Below, piece after piece: positions 34,975 to 47,616 of a DNA stretch of 64,000 nt. A model generated the notes under the pieces. It saw only the letters and a list, made by a program, of their open reading frames with translations, searched no databases and was not told where the DNA came from. Numbering within the stretch: the first letter of the stretch is position 1; each line of letters starts with the position of its first letter. The stretch is taken from NCBI RefSeq assembly GCF_001422645.1, contig NZ_LMLR01000001.1:684325-748324 (forward strand), given 5' to 3'. A program made the position numbers and the translations under genes. The stretch comes from Arthrobacter sp. Leaf69 (GTDB lineage: Bacteria; Actinomycetota; Actinomycetes; Actinomycetales; Micrococcaceae).

Positions 34975-38413
<3,439 letters not shown>

Positions 38414-38417
<4 letters not shown>

Positions 38418-39292
38418 GTTCCACCACCCAGGAACTGGTACAACCGGGGCTTGGCAGAGGTCTTGCCGACGTGGCCCGCTCGAGATTTCTGCTGAAACTG
38501 CTGGTCCGCAAGGAACTCAAGGTCCGCTACAGGGGTTCTGTTTTGGGACTCCTGTGGTCCTACGTCAAGCCCGGCGTCCAGTTCATCGTCTTCTACATCG
38601 CCTTGGGCGTGTTCCTGGGACTCGAGAAGAGCCCCCGGAATCCGGACGGTCTGAACAATTACGCGGTGTACCTGTTCTCCGGCATCATCCTGATCAACTT
38701 CTTCACCGAGGCGCTGGGAAATGCTGCGCGGTCGATCGTGCACAACGGGAACCTGATCAAGAAGATCTATCTCCCTCGGGAGCTCTTCCCGATCGCGTCC
38801 GTGTGGGTCTCGGCGGTGCACTTCTTCCCGCAGATCGTGGTTCTGGTGATCGCCTGCATCTTTACCGGCTGGCACCCCGGATTGTTCGAGTTGCTTGCGG
38901 CGATTGCAGGGTTCACCATCGTGGCGCTGCTGGCCGCCGGACTGGGGCTGCTCTTCGGTGCCGCAAACGTGTACTACCGCGACTCGGAGAACATCGTGGA
39001 CATGCTCCTGATGATCGCCACGTGGGCCTCACCCGTGCTGTATGCGTGGACCATGGTGCAGCGACAGCTGGGGGACGTCGCGTTTGCGGTCTATCAAGCC
39101 AACCCGATCACGGTCGGTGTCGAGCTCTTCCACTATGCGTTCTGGTTCCCGACGACGAACGGTTCCTCACCCATGCCGCCCGACCTTTTCAGCCTGTGGC
39201 TTCCGGTGGGCCTGGTCATCTCGTTCCTTGTCCTGGTCCTGGGGCAAATCACTTTCCGGCGGCTCGAGGGCCGCTTCGCACAGGAGCTCTGA
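38414..39292 (+). CDS. Polysaccharide ABC exporter permease (Wzm/TagG type)
   Basis: ABC-2 type membrane subunit, 292 residues with about six spans and the family's N-terminal amphipathic region (LLVRKELKVRYRGSVLGLLW). Exports completed lipid-linked glycans, as Wzm does for O-antigen and TagG for teichoic acid; M. tuberculosis Rv3783 is the galactan counterpart. Overlap with the GlfT2-like gene and direct abutment to the ATPase gene indicate a single operon, so the cargo is most likely a galactofuranan-type polymer (inference). Confidence 0.94.
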
Positions 39293-40018
39293 GTGGCCAA
39301 CGCAATCGAAGTTTCCGGCATCAGCAAGCAGTTTGTCCTCCGTCATACCCGTTCCATCAAAGAAACCGTTGTGTGGCTGGCCAAGGGCAGGAGGGGCGAT
39401 CTTTCCAAGAAATTCCATGCCCTTAAAGACGTGTCACTGGACGTCGAGGCGGGGGAGACCGTGGCACTGCTTGGCCTCAACGGGTCGGGTAAATCCACGC
39501 TTCTGAAGCACATCTCGGGTGTGATGCTCCCCGATTCCGGCACCGTACGGACCCGGGGACGGGTCGCCGGGCTCATCGAAGTCGGCGCAGGCTTCCACCA
39601 CGACCTTTCCGGCCGTGACAACGTCTACCTGAACGGTGCCATCCTGGGGATGACTGAACAGGAGGTCAATGACCGTTTCGACGCGATCGTCGAGTTCGCG
39701 GAGATCGGCGAGTTCATTGACACCGAAGTCAGGTTCTACTCTTCGGGAATGTACCTGCGGCTGGCATTCTCCGTGGCCGTCCACACGGATCCCGAGGTCT
39801 TCCTGATCGATGAAATCCTCGCCGTGGGCGACGAACCGTTCCAGCGCAAGTGCATCGGCAAGATCCAGGAGCTGGCAGAACGGGGCAAGACGCTCGTCGT
39901 CGTCAGCCACGACCTGGACCTGGTCTCCCGGATCTGCGCCCGCGGTGTCCTGCTGGAGCAGGGAAATGTTTTGTTTGACGGGCCGATCAGCGAGGCCGTT
40001 AGCAGGCTCCGCAGCTAG
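39293..40018 (+). CDS. Polysaccharide ABC exporter ATPase (Wzt/TagH type)
   Basis: 241-residue ATPase: Walker A GLNGSGKST near 61-69, atypical signature YSSGMYLRLAFSVAV characteristic of Wzt/TagH ATPases, Walker B VFLIDEILAVGD, and switch His in VVVSHDLD. There is no C-terminal carbohydrate-binding extension of the kind found in E. coli O9a Wzt, so export should not depend on recognition of a chain-end modification (family knowledge). GTG 39293 follows the permease stop with zero spacing. A hairpin lies 13 bases downstream. Confidence 0.94.
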   Translation: MANAIEVSGISKQFVLRHTRSIKETVVWLAKGRRGDLSKKFHALKDVSLDVEAGETVALLGLNGSGKSTLLKHISGVMLPDSGTVRTRGRVAGLIEVGAGFHHDLSGRDNVYLNGAILGMTEQEVNDRFDAIVEFAEIGEFIDTEVRFYSSGMYLRLAFSVAVHTDPEVFLIDEILAVGDEPFQRKCIGKIQELAERGKTLVVVSHDLDLVSRICARGVLLEQGNVLFDGPISEAVSRLRS

Positions 40019-40030
40019 TCGGCAGACCCT

Positions 40031-40060
40031 GCTGCTGCGCCGTCGCGGCGAAGCAGCAGC
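40031..40060 (+). terminator. Hairpin after the exporter genes
   Basis: Outer arms GCTGCTGC (40031-40038) and GCAGCAGC (40053-40060) plus inner GCCG/CGGC form a long stem without a T-run. It may end or attenuate transcription between the glf-wzt operon and the sugar-nucleotide genes; TAGTGT at 40061-40066 could be a -10 for the next gene. Confidence 0.55.
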
Positions 40061-40120
40061 TAGTGTGGAGACAGGTCCCCTGGCCCCGCCATCAGGTATG
40101 AGAGAAAAGGCACGAGTATC

Positions 40121-41410
40121 GTGAAGATTGCTGTAATTGCGTTGGGAAAGATCGGCCTGCCCCTGGCCGTCCAGTTTGCCTCCAAGGGCCATGAGGTCGT
40201 CGGCGTGGACGTTAACCGGCAGGTCGTGGACCTCATCAACGCCGGTACGGAGCCGTTTCCCGGCGAAGCCCACCTGCAGGAAAAACTCTCCGAACTGGTG
40301 CCGGCAGGGAAGCTCAGGGCCACCACCGACTACGCGGACGCGGTCCCCGAAGCCGACGTCGTTGTCCTCGTCGTGCCGCTGTTCGTCGATGCCGAAGCGA
40401 ACCCCGACTTCGGCTGGATGGACGCGGCCACCGCGGAACTGGCAAAGCACCTGACGCCCGGGACCCTGGTTTCCTACGAAACCACCCTGCCCGTCGGAAC
40501 CACCCGGAGCCGCTGGAAGCCCGCCCTGGAATCCGCCTCCGGCCTGGTCGAAGGACGGGACTTCCACTTGGTGTTCTCTCCCGAACGTGTCCTCACCGGC
40601 CGGGTCTTCGAAGACCTGCGCAAGTACCCCAAGCTCGTGGGCGGACTGTCCGACGCCGGGGCAGCGAAAGCCGTCGAGTTTTATCAGGCCGTGCTGGACT
40701 TCGACGAGCGGACGGATCTGGCACGCCCGAACGGCGTGTGGGACCTGGGCTCCGCCGAGGCGTCCGAGATGGCGAAACTGGCCGAAACCACCTACCGCGA
40801 TGTGAACATCGGACTCGCCAACCAGTTCGCCCGGTATGCCGCCACTGCGGGCATCGACATCTACCAGGTCATCGAGGCCGCCAACTCCCAGCCGTACAGC
40901 CACATCCACACCCCGGGCATCGCCGTCGGCGGCCACTGCATCCCCGTCTACCCGAGGCTGTATCTCTGGAACGATCCGGCGGCCACGGTAGTGCGCGCGG
41001 CCCGGGAAGCAAATGCCGACATGCCTGCCTACACCATCGGACTGCTCGAGGGGGCCTACGGCGACCTCGCCGGCGCCCGCGTGGTGGTGCTTGGCGCTGC
41101 CTACCGCGGCGGCGTCAAGGAAACCGCGTTTTCCGGCGTCTTCGACGCCGTCAGGGCACTCGAGCAGCGTGGTGCCGCCGCGCTGGTCCATGACCCGCTG
41201 TACACCGACGAGGAACTCCAGAAGCTGGGCTTCCAGCCGTACCATCTGGGTGAGCCGGTCGACGCGGCCGTGGTCCAGGCGGACCACGCCGAGTACCGCA
41301 CGCTGGGCCCGCAGGACCTGCCGGGTGTCCGGGTCTTCATCGACGGCCGCCGGGTGAGCAGCCCGGAGGCATGGGTCGGCGTCGAGTACCGTGTCATCGG
41401 CAAGGCCTGA
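40121..41410 (+). CDS. Nucleotide-sugar 6-dehydrogenase (WbpA/WecC family)
   Basis: UDP-glucose/GDP-mannose dehydrogenase family, oxidising C6 of a UDP-sugar to the uronic acid with 2 NAD+. 429 residues: Rossmann motif ALGKIG near 8-13 (usually GLGYVG), SYETTLPVGTTRSRW, FSPERVLTGRVFEDL, and catalytic C273 in VGGHCIPVYP. The context (acetyltransferase, aminotransferase, 3-oxidase, 2-epimerase) points to UDP-GlcNAc as substrate, as for WbpA, rather than UDP-ManNAc (inference). The start is GTG 40121 with AGAAAAGG about 10 bases upstream. Confidence 0.9.
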   Translation: MKIAVIALGKIGLPLAVQFASKGHEVVGVDVNRQVVDLINAGTEPFPGEAHLQEKLSELVPAGKLRATTDYADAVPEADVVVLVVPLFVDAEANPDFGWMDAATAELAKHLTPGTLVSYETTLPVGTTRSRWKPALESASGLVEGRDFHLVFSPERVLTGRVFEDLRKYPKLVGGLSDAGAAKAVEFYQAVLDFDERTDLARPNGVWDLGSAEASEMAKLAETTYRDVNIGLANQFARYAATAGIDIYQVIEAANSQPYSHIHTPGIAVGGHCIPVYPRLYLWNDPAATVVRAAREANADMPAYTIGLLEGAYGDLAGARVVVLGAAYRGGVKETAFSGVFDAVRALEQRGAAALVHDPLYTDEELQKLGFQPYHLGEPVDAAVVQADHAEYRTLGPQDLPGVRVFIDGRRVSSPEAWVGVEYRVIGKA

Positions 41411-41457
41411 CCTGAGTCCGCGCGCCGAACACTTTTCCCTTTGACAGGAGATCCACG

Positions 41458-42054
41458 ATGAATAACATTGCCCCGAGCGCTGATGTTTCGGACCGCGCCG
41501 TGCTGGGCGCCGGCACCAAGATCTGGCATCTGGCCCAGGTGCGCGAGGACGCCACCCTGGGAGAAAACTGCATCGTCGGCCGCGGTGCCTACGTCGGCAC
41601 CGGTGTCCAGATTGGCGATAACACCAAGATCCAGAACTACGCGCTGGTCTACGAACCCGCCAGGCTGGGAAACGGCGTCTTCATCGGACCCGCAGTGGTC
41701 CTGACGAACGACACCTACCCCCGGTCCATCAGCCCCGACGGATCCCTGAAGAGCGCCCACGACTGGACTCCGGTGGGCGTCACCATCGAGGATGGGGCGT
41801 CCATTGGGGCGCGGGCCGTCTGTGTGGCCCCCGTGACGATCGGACGCTGGGCGACCATCGCCGCAGGCGCCGTGGTCACGAAGGATGTACCGGCCTTCGC
41901 CCTGATGGCGGGAGTGCCGGCCAAGCGGCTCGGGTGGGTCGGCAAGGCCGGCTTCCCGCTGCGCGAGGAGGACGGGTTCTGGGTCTGCCCCGAGACAGGG
42001 GCCAAATATGTTGAGCAAGAAGACTTCCTGAAAGAGGCAGAGGACAACGCATGA
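41458..42054 (+). CDS. Left-handed beta-helix N-acetyltransferase (WbpD/WlbB-like)
   Basis: 198-residue hexapeptide-repeat acyltransferase. Repeats such as ATLGENCIVGRGAYVGTGVQ and IGRWATIAAGAVVTKDVPAF form the beta-helix; a short tail contains DGFWVCPETGAKY. WbpD/WlbB acetylates the 3-amino group of UDP-2-acetamido-3-amino-2,3-dideoxyglucuronate using acetyl-CoA. The aminotransferase and oxidoreductase that make this substrate are the next two genes. ATG 41458 has AGGAG 8 bases upstream. The stop overlaps the next ATG. Confidence 0.88.
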   Translation: MNNIAPSADVSDRAVLGAGTKIWHLAQVREDATLGENCIVGRGAYVGTGVQIGDNTKIQNYALVYEPARLGNGVFIGPAVVLTNDTYPRSISPDGSLKSAHDWTPVGVTIEDGASIGARAVCVAPVTIGRWATIAAGAVVTKDVPAFALMAGVPAKRLGWVGKAGFPLREEDGFWVCPETGAKYVEQEDFLKEAEDNA

Positions 42055-43142
42055 GCCTGGACTTTATCCCCGCAGCCAAGCCGATCATCGGCGATGAAGA
42101 GCGGGCGGCCGTCGACGCCGTACTGGCATCCGGAATGCTGGCCCAAGGCAAGCAGGTGGCGGACTTCGAAACGGAGTTCTCCTCGGTGCTGGTCGATGGC
42201 CGCGCCGCCGTTGCCGTGAACTCCGGCACCTCCGGACTGCACCTCGGCCTCCTGGCCGCCGGCGTCGGCCCCGGCGACGAGGTGATCGTGCCGTCGTTCA
42301 CGTTCGCCGCCACCGGCAACTCCGTCGCGCTGACCGGAGCCACTCCCGTCTTCGCCGACATCGAGCTGGACCACTACACCCTGGACACGGACCACGTCGC
42401 GTCGCTCATCACCGAGAAGACCAAGGGCATCATGCCGGTGCACCTTTACGGGCACCCGTTCGACGTCGAAGGCCTCGGCAGGCTTGCCGCGGAGCGCGGC
42501 ATCGACCTCTACGAGGACGCAGCCCAGGCCCACGGAGCCAGCTTCAACGGCCAGAAGGTCGGCAGTTTCGGCACCTTCGCCATGTTCAGCCTGTACCCGA
42601 CGAAGAACATGACCTCCGGCGAGGGCGGCATGGTCACGACGTCGGACGCCGCCGTCGAGCACCGGCTGCGGCTGCTGCGCAACCAGGGCATGGAGAAGCA
42701 GTACCAGAACGAAATCGTCGGATTCAACGCCCGCATGACCGACCTGCACGCCGCCATTGGCCGCGTCCAGCTCACCAAGGTGCTGGGCTGGACCGCGCAG
42801 CGCCAGCAGAACGCTGCGTTCCTGGACGCTAACCTGGAGAACGTGGGAACGCCGCTGGTCAAGGCCGGGGCAGGCCACGTCTACCACCAGTACACGATCC
42901 GTGTGCCCGAGGACCGCGACGGACTGGCCAAGGCACTGCGGGACGAATACAACATCGGAACCGGTGTGTACTACCCGGTCCCGAACCATCGCCTTCCGTC
43001 CTTCAACCGGACCGAAGACCTGCCCAATACCGAAACGGCGGCCAAAGAAGTGCTCTCCCTGCCGGTCCACCCGTCCCTGAGCCAGGACGACCTCGAGCGC
43101 ATCGTCGCTGCAGTCAACGCCGTCTCCAAGGCCGGTGCCTGA
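42051..43142 (+). CDS. PLP sugar aminotransferase (WbpE/WlbC-like, DegT family)
   Basis: DegT/DnrJ/EryC1-family aminotransferase, 363 residues, using PLP on Lys185 (SLYPTKNMTSGEGGM). Other family marks: EDAAQAHGA (cofactor Asp), GFNARMTDLHAAIGRVQL, and HVYHQYTIR. WbpE transfers an amino group to the 3-keto sugar made by WbpB, with glutamate as donor. ATGA overlap with the acetyltransferase gene. Other DegT enzymes make 4-amino sugars; the neighbours favour a 3-amino product (inference). Confidence 0.9.
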   Translation: MSLDFIPAAKPIIGDEERAAVDAVLASGMLAQGKQVADFETEFSSVLVDGRAAVAVNSGTSGLHLGLLAAGVGPGDEVIVPSFTFAATGNSVALTGATPVFADIELDHYTLDTDHVASLITEKTKGIMPVHLYGHPFDVEGLGRLAAERGIDLYEDAAQAHGASFNGQKVGSFGTFAMFSLYPTKNMTSGEGGMVTTSDAAVEHRLRLLRNQGMEKQYQNEIVGFNARMTDLHAAIGRVQLTKVLGWTAQRQQNAAFLDANLENVGTPLVKAGAGHVYHQYTIRVPEDRDGLAKALRDEYNIGTGVYYPVPNHRLPSFNRTEDLPNTETAAKEVLSLPVHPSLSQDDLERIVAAVNAVSKAGA

Positions 43143-43143
43143 C

Positions 43144-44139
43144 ATGGCGAACCTGCGCGTAGGCCTGATCGGGCTGGGGATGATGGGGCGGCACCACGCC
43201 CGCGTCCTCCGCGAGCTGCCCGGTGTCGACCTGGTGGCCGTAGCGGACGCGTACGGCGATCCGCACGGAGTAGCCGGCGGACTGACCGTGCTGTCCTCGG
43301 TGGAAGAGCTTATTGCCGAGGGCCTGGACATGGCGGTCGCCGCCGTCCCCACGGGCATGCATGAGGAGGTAGGACTGGCCTTGGCCGACGCCGGCGTCCA
43401 CACCCTCGTGGAGAAGCCGATTGCCGCAAGCACGGAGGCCGGCCAGCGCCTCGTGGATGCGTTCGAGGCCAAAAACCTCGTGGGGGCCGTGGGCCACATC
43501 GAGCGTTTCAATCCCGCGCTGCAGTCCCTGCGGAAGCGGATCGAAGCCGGCGAACTCGGCGACGTTTACCAGATCGCCACCCGGCGCCAAGGCCCGTTCC
43601 CGTCGCGCATCGCCGACGTCGGTGTGGTCAAGGACCTGGGGACGCACGATATCGACCTGACCGCCTGGCTCGCCCAGAGCCGTTTCGATTCGATCTTCGC
43701 CCAGGTCACCACGCGCAGCGGCCGCCCGCACGAGGATATGGTTGCAGCGACCGGGCAGCTGGAAAGTGGCGTCATCACGAACCACCTGGTGAACTGGCTT
43801 TCCCCCATGAAAGAGCGCCTGACCATCGTCACCGGCGAAAAGGGTGCTTTTGTGGCCGATACGGTCACCGCGGACCTGACGTTCTTCGAGAACGGCACCG
43901 TGGCCACCGAGTGGGAGTCCATGGCGGCATTCCGTGGTGTCTCGGAGGGCAACATGACCCGTCTTGCCATCGCCAAACCGGAACCGCTGCGCACGGAACA
44001 CGAAGCGTTCCGCGACGCGGTCCTGGGGCTGCGCACCGACGTCGTGACCATGCGCGAGGGCCTGGACACGCTGCGCGTTGCCGAAGCCGTGCTGGAGTCC
44101 GCGCGCAGCGGGCGGATGGTCAAAGTCGCCGCCTCGTGA
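43144..44139 (+). CDS. Gfo/Idh/MocA sugar oxidoreductase (WbpB/WlbA-like)
   Basis: 331 residues. N-terminal Rossmann fold (LRVGLIGLGMMGRHHARVL), the EKP motif in HTLVEKPIAAS and the family's central helix FNPALQSLRKRIE, then the beta-sheet domain with DLGTHDIDL. WbpB/WlbA oxidises C3 of UDP-GlcNAcA with NAD+ regenerated by 2-oxoglutarate. ATG 43144 follows the aminotransferase stop by one base; GTG 43135 in the same frame is possible but overlaps more. The stop overlaps the next GTG. Confidence 0.88.
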   Translation: MANLRVGLIGLGMMGRHHARVLRELPGVDLVAVADAYGDPHGVAGGLTVLSSVEELIAEGLDMAVAAVPTGMHEEVGLALADAGVHTLVEKPIAASTEAGQRLVDAFEAKNLVGAVGHIERFNPALQSLRKRIEAGELGDVYQIATRRQGPFPSRIADVGVVKDLGTHDIDLTAWLAQSRFDSIFAQVTTRSGRPHEDMVAATGQLESGVITNHLVNWLSPMKERLTIVTGEKGAFVADTVTADLTFFENGTVATEWESMAAFRGVSEGNMTRLAIAKPEPLRTEHEAFRDAVLGLRTDVVTMREGLDTLRVAEAVLESARSGRMVKVAAS

Positions 44140-45299
44140 CGGCGCATCCCCGTTTGAGGGTTGTGGTGGCCACCCGGCTCTTTACGCCGGAAGTGGGTGC
44201 CGCGGCCTTTCGTCTCCAGGCACTGGTGGACGGGCTGGTGGCAGCGGGGGCGGACGTGTCGGTGGTAACCACCCGCGCCCCTGGCGGCGCCACGGCCGGC
44301 AACGTTCCCTTCAGGATCAGTCGCTGGCCCGTGCTGCGCGACGGCGGCGGCAACGTCCGCGGCTACGTCCAGTACCTGAGTTTCGACGTGCCGGCCTTCT
44401 TCCGCTTGCTGCTGCAGCGGGCCGATGTGGTCGTGTCGGAGCCACCGCCCACCACCGGGCTGATGGTGGCCCTGAGCTCCTGGCTGCGCCGCCGGCCCTT
44501 CGTCTACTACGCGGCAGACGTCTGGAGTGAGGCGCTGTCCGCAACGGACGTGCCGGGCTTCGTCATCAGCCTGATGCGCCGTGTCGAGGGATTCGTCCTG
44601 CGGCGCGCCGCCCGCGTCATCGCCATTTCCGACGCGGTTGCCGAGCAGGTGGCAAGGTTCGACGTGCCGGCGGAGCGGGTGCAGGTCGTGGCCAACGGGG
44701 TGGACACCTCAGTCTTCAATCCCCAGGGCGATGCCGCAGACAGCGACCGGCCCTACTTCGCCTACACCGGAACGATTTCGGAATGGCAGGGAGCCGACGT
44801 CTTCATCCGGGCGTTGCCGCTGGTGCAGCGGAAATATCCGACGGCGGAGATCCGCTTCTTCGGGCAGGGCACCGACGAACCGGCACTCCGGGCGCTGGCG
44901 GACGAGGTCGCTCCCGGCAGCGTGGTCTTCGGCGGCGTCGTGCCGCCCCGGGAGGCTGCAGCCTGGCTCCGCGGGGCCGTGGCAGCACTGGTCAGCATCA
45001 AACCCGGTCAGGGCTACGACTTCGCCAAGCCGACCAAAATCTACGCGGCAGCAGGTTGCGGCGCCCGGGTCATCTTCGCCGGTCCCGGCGAGGGAGCCGC
45101 GGTGGTGGCCAACAACGGCCTTGGCGACGCTGTTGACCATGACCCGGATGCCGTGGCGGCTGCGATGATCGCCGCGCTCGAAGAGGAAGACACCGGCCGG
45201 GGACACCGCTCGCAGTGGGTGGGGGAGAACGCCTCACTGGCCGCCGCCGGCCAGGCCGCGGCCGCGATCGTCGCGTCGGTGGGGAGGACCCAACCATGA
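44136..45299 (+). CDS. GT4-family glycosyltransferase
   Basis: 387 residues, GT-B fold. N-terminal RVVVATRLFTPEVGAAAFRL, membrane-proximal hydrophobic region (DVVVSEPPPTTGLMVALSSW), and C-terminal glycosyltransferase domain with VANGVDTSVFNP and YFAYTGTISEWQGADVFIRA. It resembles WbuB-type transferases that act on aminosugars (weak inference). The start GTG 44136 overlaps the oxidoreductase stop, so the gene belongs to the same operon; the frame is open further upstream but inside the previous gene. Confidence 0.88.
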   Translation: MTAHPRLRVVVATRLFTPEVGAAAFRLQALVDGLVAAGADVSVVTTRAPGGATAGNVPFRISRWPVLRDGGGNVRGYVQYLSFDVPAFFRLLLQRADVVVSEPPPTTGLMVALSSWLRRRPFVYYAADVWSEALSATDVPGFVISLMRRVEGFVLRRAARVIAISDAVAEQVARFDVPAERVQVVANGVDTSVFNPQGDAADSDRPYFAYTGTISEWQGADVFIRALPLVQRKYPTAEIRFFGQGTDEPALRALADEVAPGSVVFGGVVPPREAAAWLRGAVAALVSIKPGQGYDFAKPTKIYAAAGCGARVIFAGPGEGAAVVANNGLGDAVDHDPDAVAAAMIAALEEEDTGRGHRSQWVGENASLAAAGQAAAAIVASVGRTQP

Positions 45300-46414
45300 G
45301 AATCCTTGTGGTCACCACCTGGTTCCCCAGCCACGATTCGCCGGCGCAGGCCCCGTTCAATCTGGAACACGCGAAAGCAATCCAGCTCCGGCATGATGTC
45401 AGCGTCGTGCATGTGCGGCTGGGCAGCAGGCTGCCCGCAGCCGCAGAAACCTATGCCGGCCTCCCCGTGCAGCGAGTCTCCCTCAACCCCCGCAGGCCGT
45501 GGACGGCCGTCTCCGTGCTTCGCACACTGATGAGGGAAAGCTCGACGTCGGACGTGCTGCACACGATGGCCTTTTCCTCGGCACTCGTGGCGGCCCTGCC
45601 GGCAGTCCTGACACGGAAGCCGTGGGTTCACTCCGAGCACTGGAGCGGTGTCACGAACCCGCGGAATGTCGCCGGGATGTGGCCACGTTTCGCCTGGCTG
45701 CGCTGGGTGCTGCGTCTTCCGCACGCCGTGACAGGAGTGACGGCGGAACTGGTCGAGAAGCTGCAGGCGTTCGCGCGGCCCGACGCGGCGGTGCTGGTTC
45801 CGTGCGTTGTTGCCAACGAGCGGCCGTTGAAGCCGCTGCCCCGCGGCGACCGGCTGCGCCTGGTCGCTGTCGGCGGGCTTGTTCCGGGGAAGAGGCCCCT
45901 GCTGGCCATCAGGACCATAGCAGCGCTCAGGGACGCGGGCCACGATGTGCACCTCAATTGGGTGGGGGACGGACCCCTCCGTGGGGAAGCCGAAGACCTG
46001 ATATCCGGGTTGCAGCTCGGGGAGAACGTCACGCTGGTCGGCATGGTCCCGCCGGCCGAGGTGTTCGGGTTTTTCGAGCAGGCCCATCTGTTCTTCCTTC
46101 CGACGGCCCATGAAAACTTCTTCACGTCCGCGGCGGAGGCACTTTCCGCCGGACGGCCCGTCGTCGTCCCCCGCGTCGGCGGCTTCACCGACTACGTGAC
46201 GCAGGCGAACGGCGTCCTGGTGGACGACGCGTCCCCGGAGTCCCTGGCCGCCGCGATCCAGGCGGCCCGGCTGACCTTCGCCGGTGGCGACCCGTCGGCT
46301 ATTGCCGCGCCCATCCGGGCCAGGTTCAGCCGGAGCACGGTTGGCATGCTGTTCGAGGACGTCTACGGCCGCGTGCTTGCCGGCACCGGAGCCACCGGGA
46401 GCAGGCATGGATAA
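45296..46414 (+). CDS. GT4-family glycosyltransferase
   Basis: 372 residues. N-terminal RILVVTTWFPSHDSPAQAPF and acceptor-domain HTMAFSSALVAALPAVL; C-terminal domain LRLVAVGGLVPGKRPLLAIR with the donor-site region FLPTAHENFFTSAAEALSAG, whose E-x7-E-like arrangement is typical of GT4. ATG 45296 has GGGGAGG upstream and overlaps the previous stop. It overlaps the following GT2 gene by 8 bases. Confidence 0.88.
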   Translation: MRILVVTTWFPSHDSPAQAPFNLEHAKAIQLRHDVSVVHVRLGSRLPAAAETYAGLPVQRVSLNPRRPWTAVSVLRTLMRESSTSDVLHTMAFSSALVAALPAVLTRKPWVHSEHWSGVTNPRNVAGMWPRFAWLRWVLRLPHAVTGVTAELVEKLQAFARPDAAVLVPCVVANERPLKPLPRGDRLRLVAVGGLVPGKRPLLAIRTIAALRDAGHDVHLNWVGDGPLRGEAEDLISGLQLGENVTLVGMVPPAEVFGFFEQAHLFFLPTAHENFFTSAAEALSAGRPVVVPRVGGFTDYVTQANGVLVDDASPESLAAAIQAARLTFAGGDPSAIAAPIRARFSRSTVGMLFEDVYGRVLAGTGATGSRHG

Positions 46415-47510
46415 GGATGCAACCGGTGCAGCAGTCCCGGCGGTGGACGTCGTCATCGCTGTGCACAGCAGCACGCGGCCTGTGGCGAGGGCACTCTCGT
46501 CGGTGGCCGCTGCCGGCCTTGAACTGAACGGTCCCGATGGAGTCCGGGCCACTGTCGTGTGCCACAACATCTCCCCGCACGAGATTTCGGGGAACGTCCC
46601 GCCCGAACTGGCCTCAGCCACCAGGTTCCTGGAACTCCGCGACGGGATACCCAGCCCGGCCGGGCCGTTCAACTATGGGCTTGCGCGGGCGACGGCTGAA
46701 TTTGTCTGCATTCTTGGCAGCGACGATTCCCTGGAGCCCGGCGCCCTGCGCCAATGGCTGGAGCTGGCCCGCACCCATTCGTCCGCGATGGTCATCGCGC
46801 CCCAGCGCCATGCCGGCGGTGCACCGGTGCGGACCCCGCCGGTCCGGGTCCGCAGGCGGTTCAAACTGGACCCGGTCAAGGACCGCCTGAGCTACCGCAC
46901 AGCCCCGCTCGGCCTCCTGAGGCGCAGCGAGATCCAGCGCTTGGGCCTGGAATTCAGCGCGGACCTGCGCACGGGGGAGGACCAGATATTCTCTGCCAAA
47001 CTCTGGTTCGGTGGCGGCCGGATCGACTATGCCCGCGGGACAGGCAAGTACGTCGTGGGCGACGACGCGCGGGACCGGGTCACCGGACAGCGGCGGGACA
47101 TCGGCGAGTTGTTTGCCTTTGCCCTGGAGCTCGTCGCCGACCCGTGGTTCGTCGCTCTTCCCTTAGCCCATCGTCGGGCGCTGGTCACCAAACTGCTCCG
47201 GGTCCACGTCTTCGGCGTGGTTCTCCCGCGTGGGGAACAAGGCGGCTGGACGGACGCTGATCGCGCAGAATTCGCACAGGTGACCCGAACGCTCCTGGCC
47301 GCCGCGCCGGGGGCAGATCGGCCCCTGTCCCTGGCGGATGCCCGGCTGCTCCGGAGCATCCTTACCCCGGGACCCCTGGCCGAGATGCTGGCGGCAGCCG
47401 CGGGGCGCCGCAGGTTCGGACGGCCGCAGACCATGATTGCATCCAGCCCAACAGCGCAGCTCGACCCCGAGGCGCCGGTGCGGTTCATGGCAGCGTCCGC
47501 GCTGCTTTAG
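46407..47510 (+). CDS. GT2-family glycosyltransferase
   Basis: 367 residues, GT-A fold: VDVVIAVHSSTRPVARAL at the N-terminus, metal-binding LGSDDSLEPG near 107-116, LRTGEDQIFSAKLWF with the catalytic-type ED, and a C-terminal helical extension. It shares many short motifs with the GT2 at 50885-52030 (SPAGP-NY-L, LEPG-L-W-E-A-H, YR-(A/V)P-GLLRR), so the two are paralogues. Last gene of the plus-strand run; a terminator follows. Confidence 0.87.
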   Translation: MDKDATGAAVPAVDVVIAVHSSTRPVARALSSVAAAGLELNGPDGVRATVVCHNISPHEISGNVPPELASATRFLELRDGIPSPAGPFNYGLARATAEFVCILGSDDSLEPGALRQWLELARTHSSAMVIAPQRHAGGAPVRTPPVRVRRRFKLDPVKDRLSYRTAPLGLLRRSEIQRLGLEFSADLRTGEDQIFSAKLWFGGGRIDYARGTGKYVVGDDARDRVTGQRRDIGELFAFALELVADPWFVALPLAHRRALVTKLLRVHVFGVVLPRGEQGGWTDADRAEFAQVTRTLLAAAPGADRPLSLADARLLRSILTPGPLAEMLAAAAGRRRFGRPQTMIASSPTAQLDPEAPVRFMAASALL

Positions 47511-47558
47511 CCGTACTCCGTGCCCTACGGTGCCCCTCCAGGCACCGAAAAACAACAG

Positions 47559-47594
47559 GGGCGGGCGCTGACGTCCTGCCGTCAGCGCCCGCCC
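47559..47594. terminator. Hairpin terminator between convergent GT2 and 2-epimerase genes
   Basis: A 15-bp perfect stem (47559-47573 and 47580-47594) with loop TCCTGC, very GC-rich (GGGCGGGCGCTGACG arm). It is placed 48 bases after one stop and 22 bases beyond the other, so it can serve both transcripts. Confidence 0.8.
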
Positions 47595-47616
47595 TCACCG
47601 GCAGTACCGGGTCCTG

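Noticed and set aside
39434-41287. 617-codon open frame opposite the Wzt-type ATPase and the sugar dehydrogenase
   Set aside because: It spans the antisense of two well-supported genes and the hairpin between them; no domain signature.
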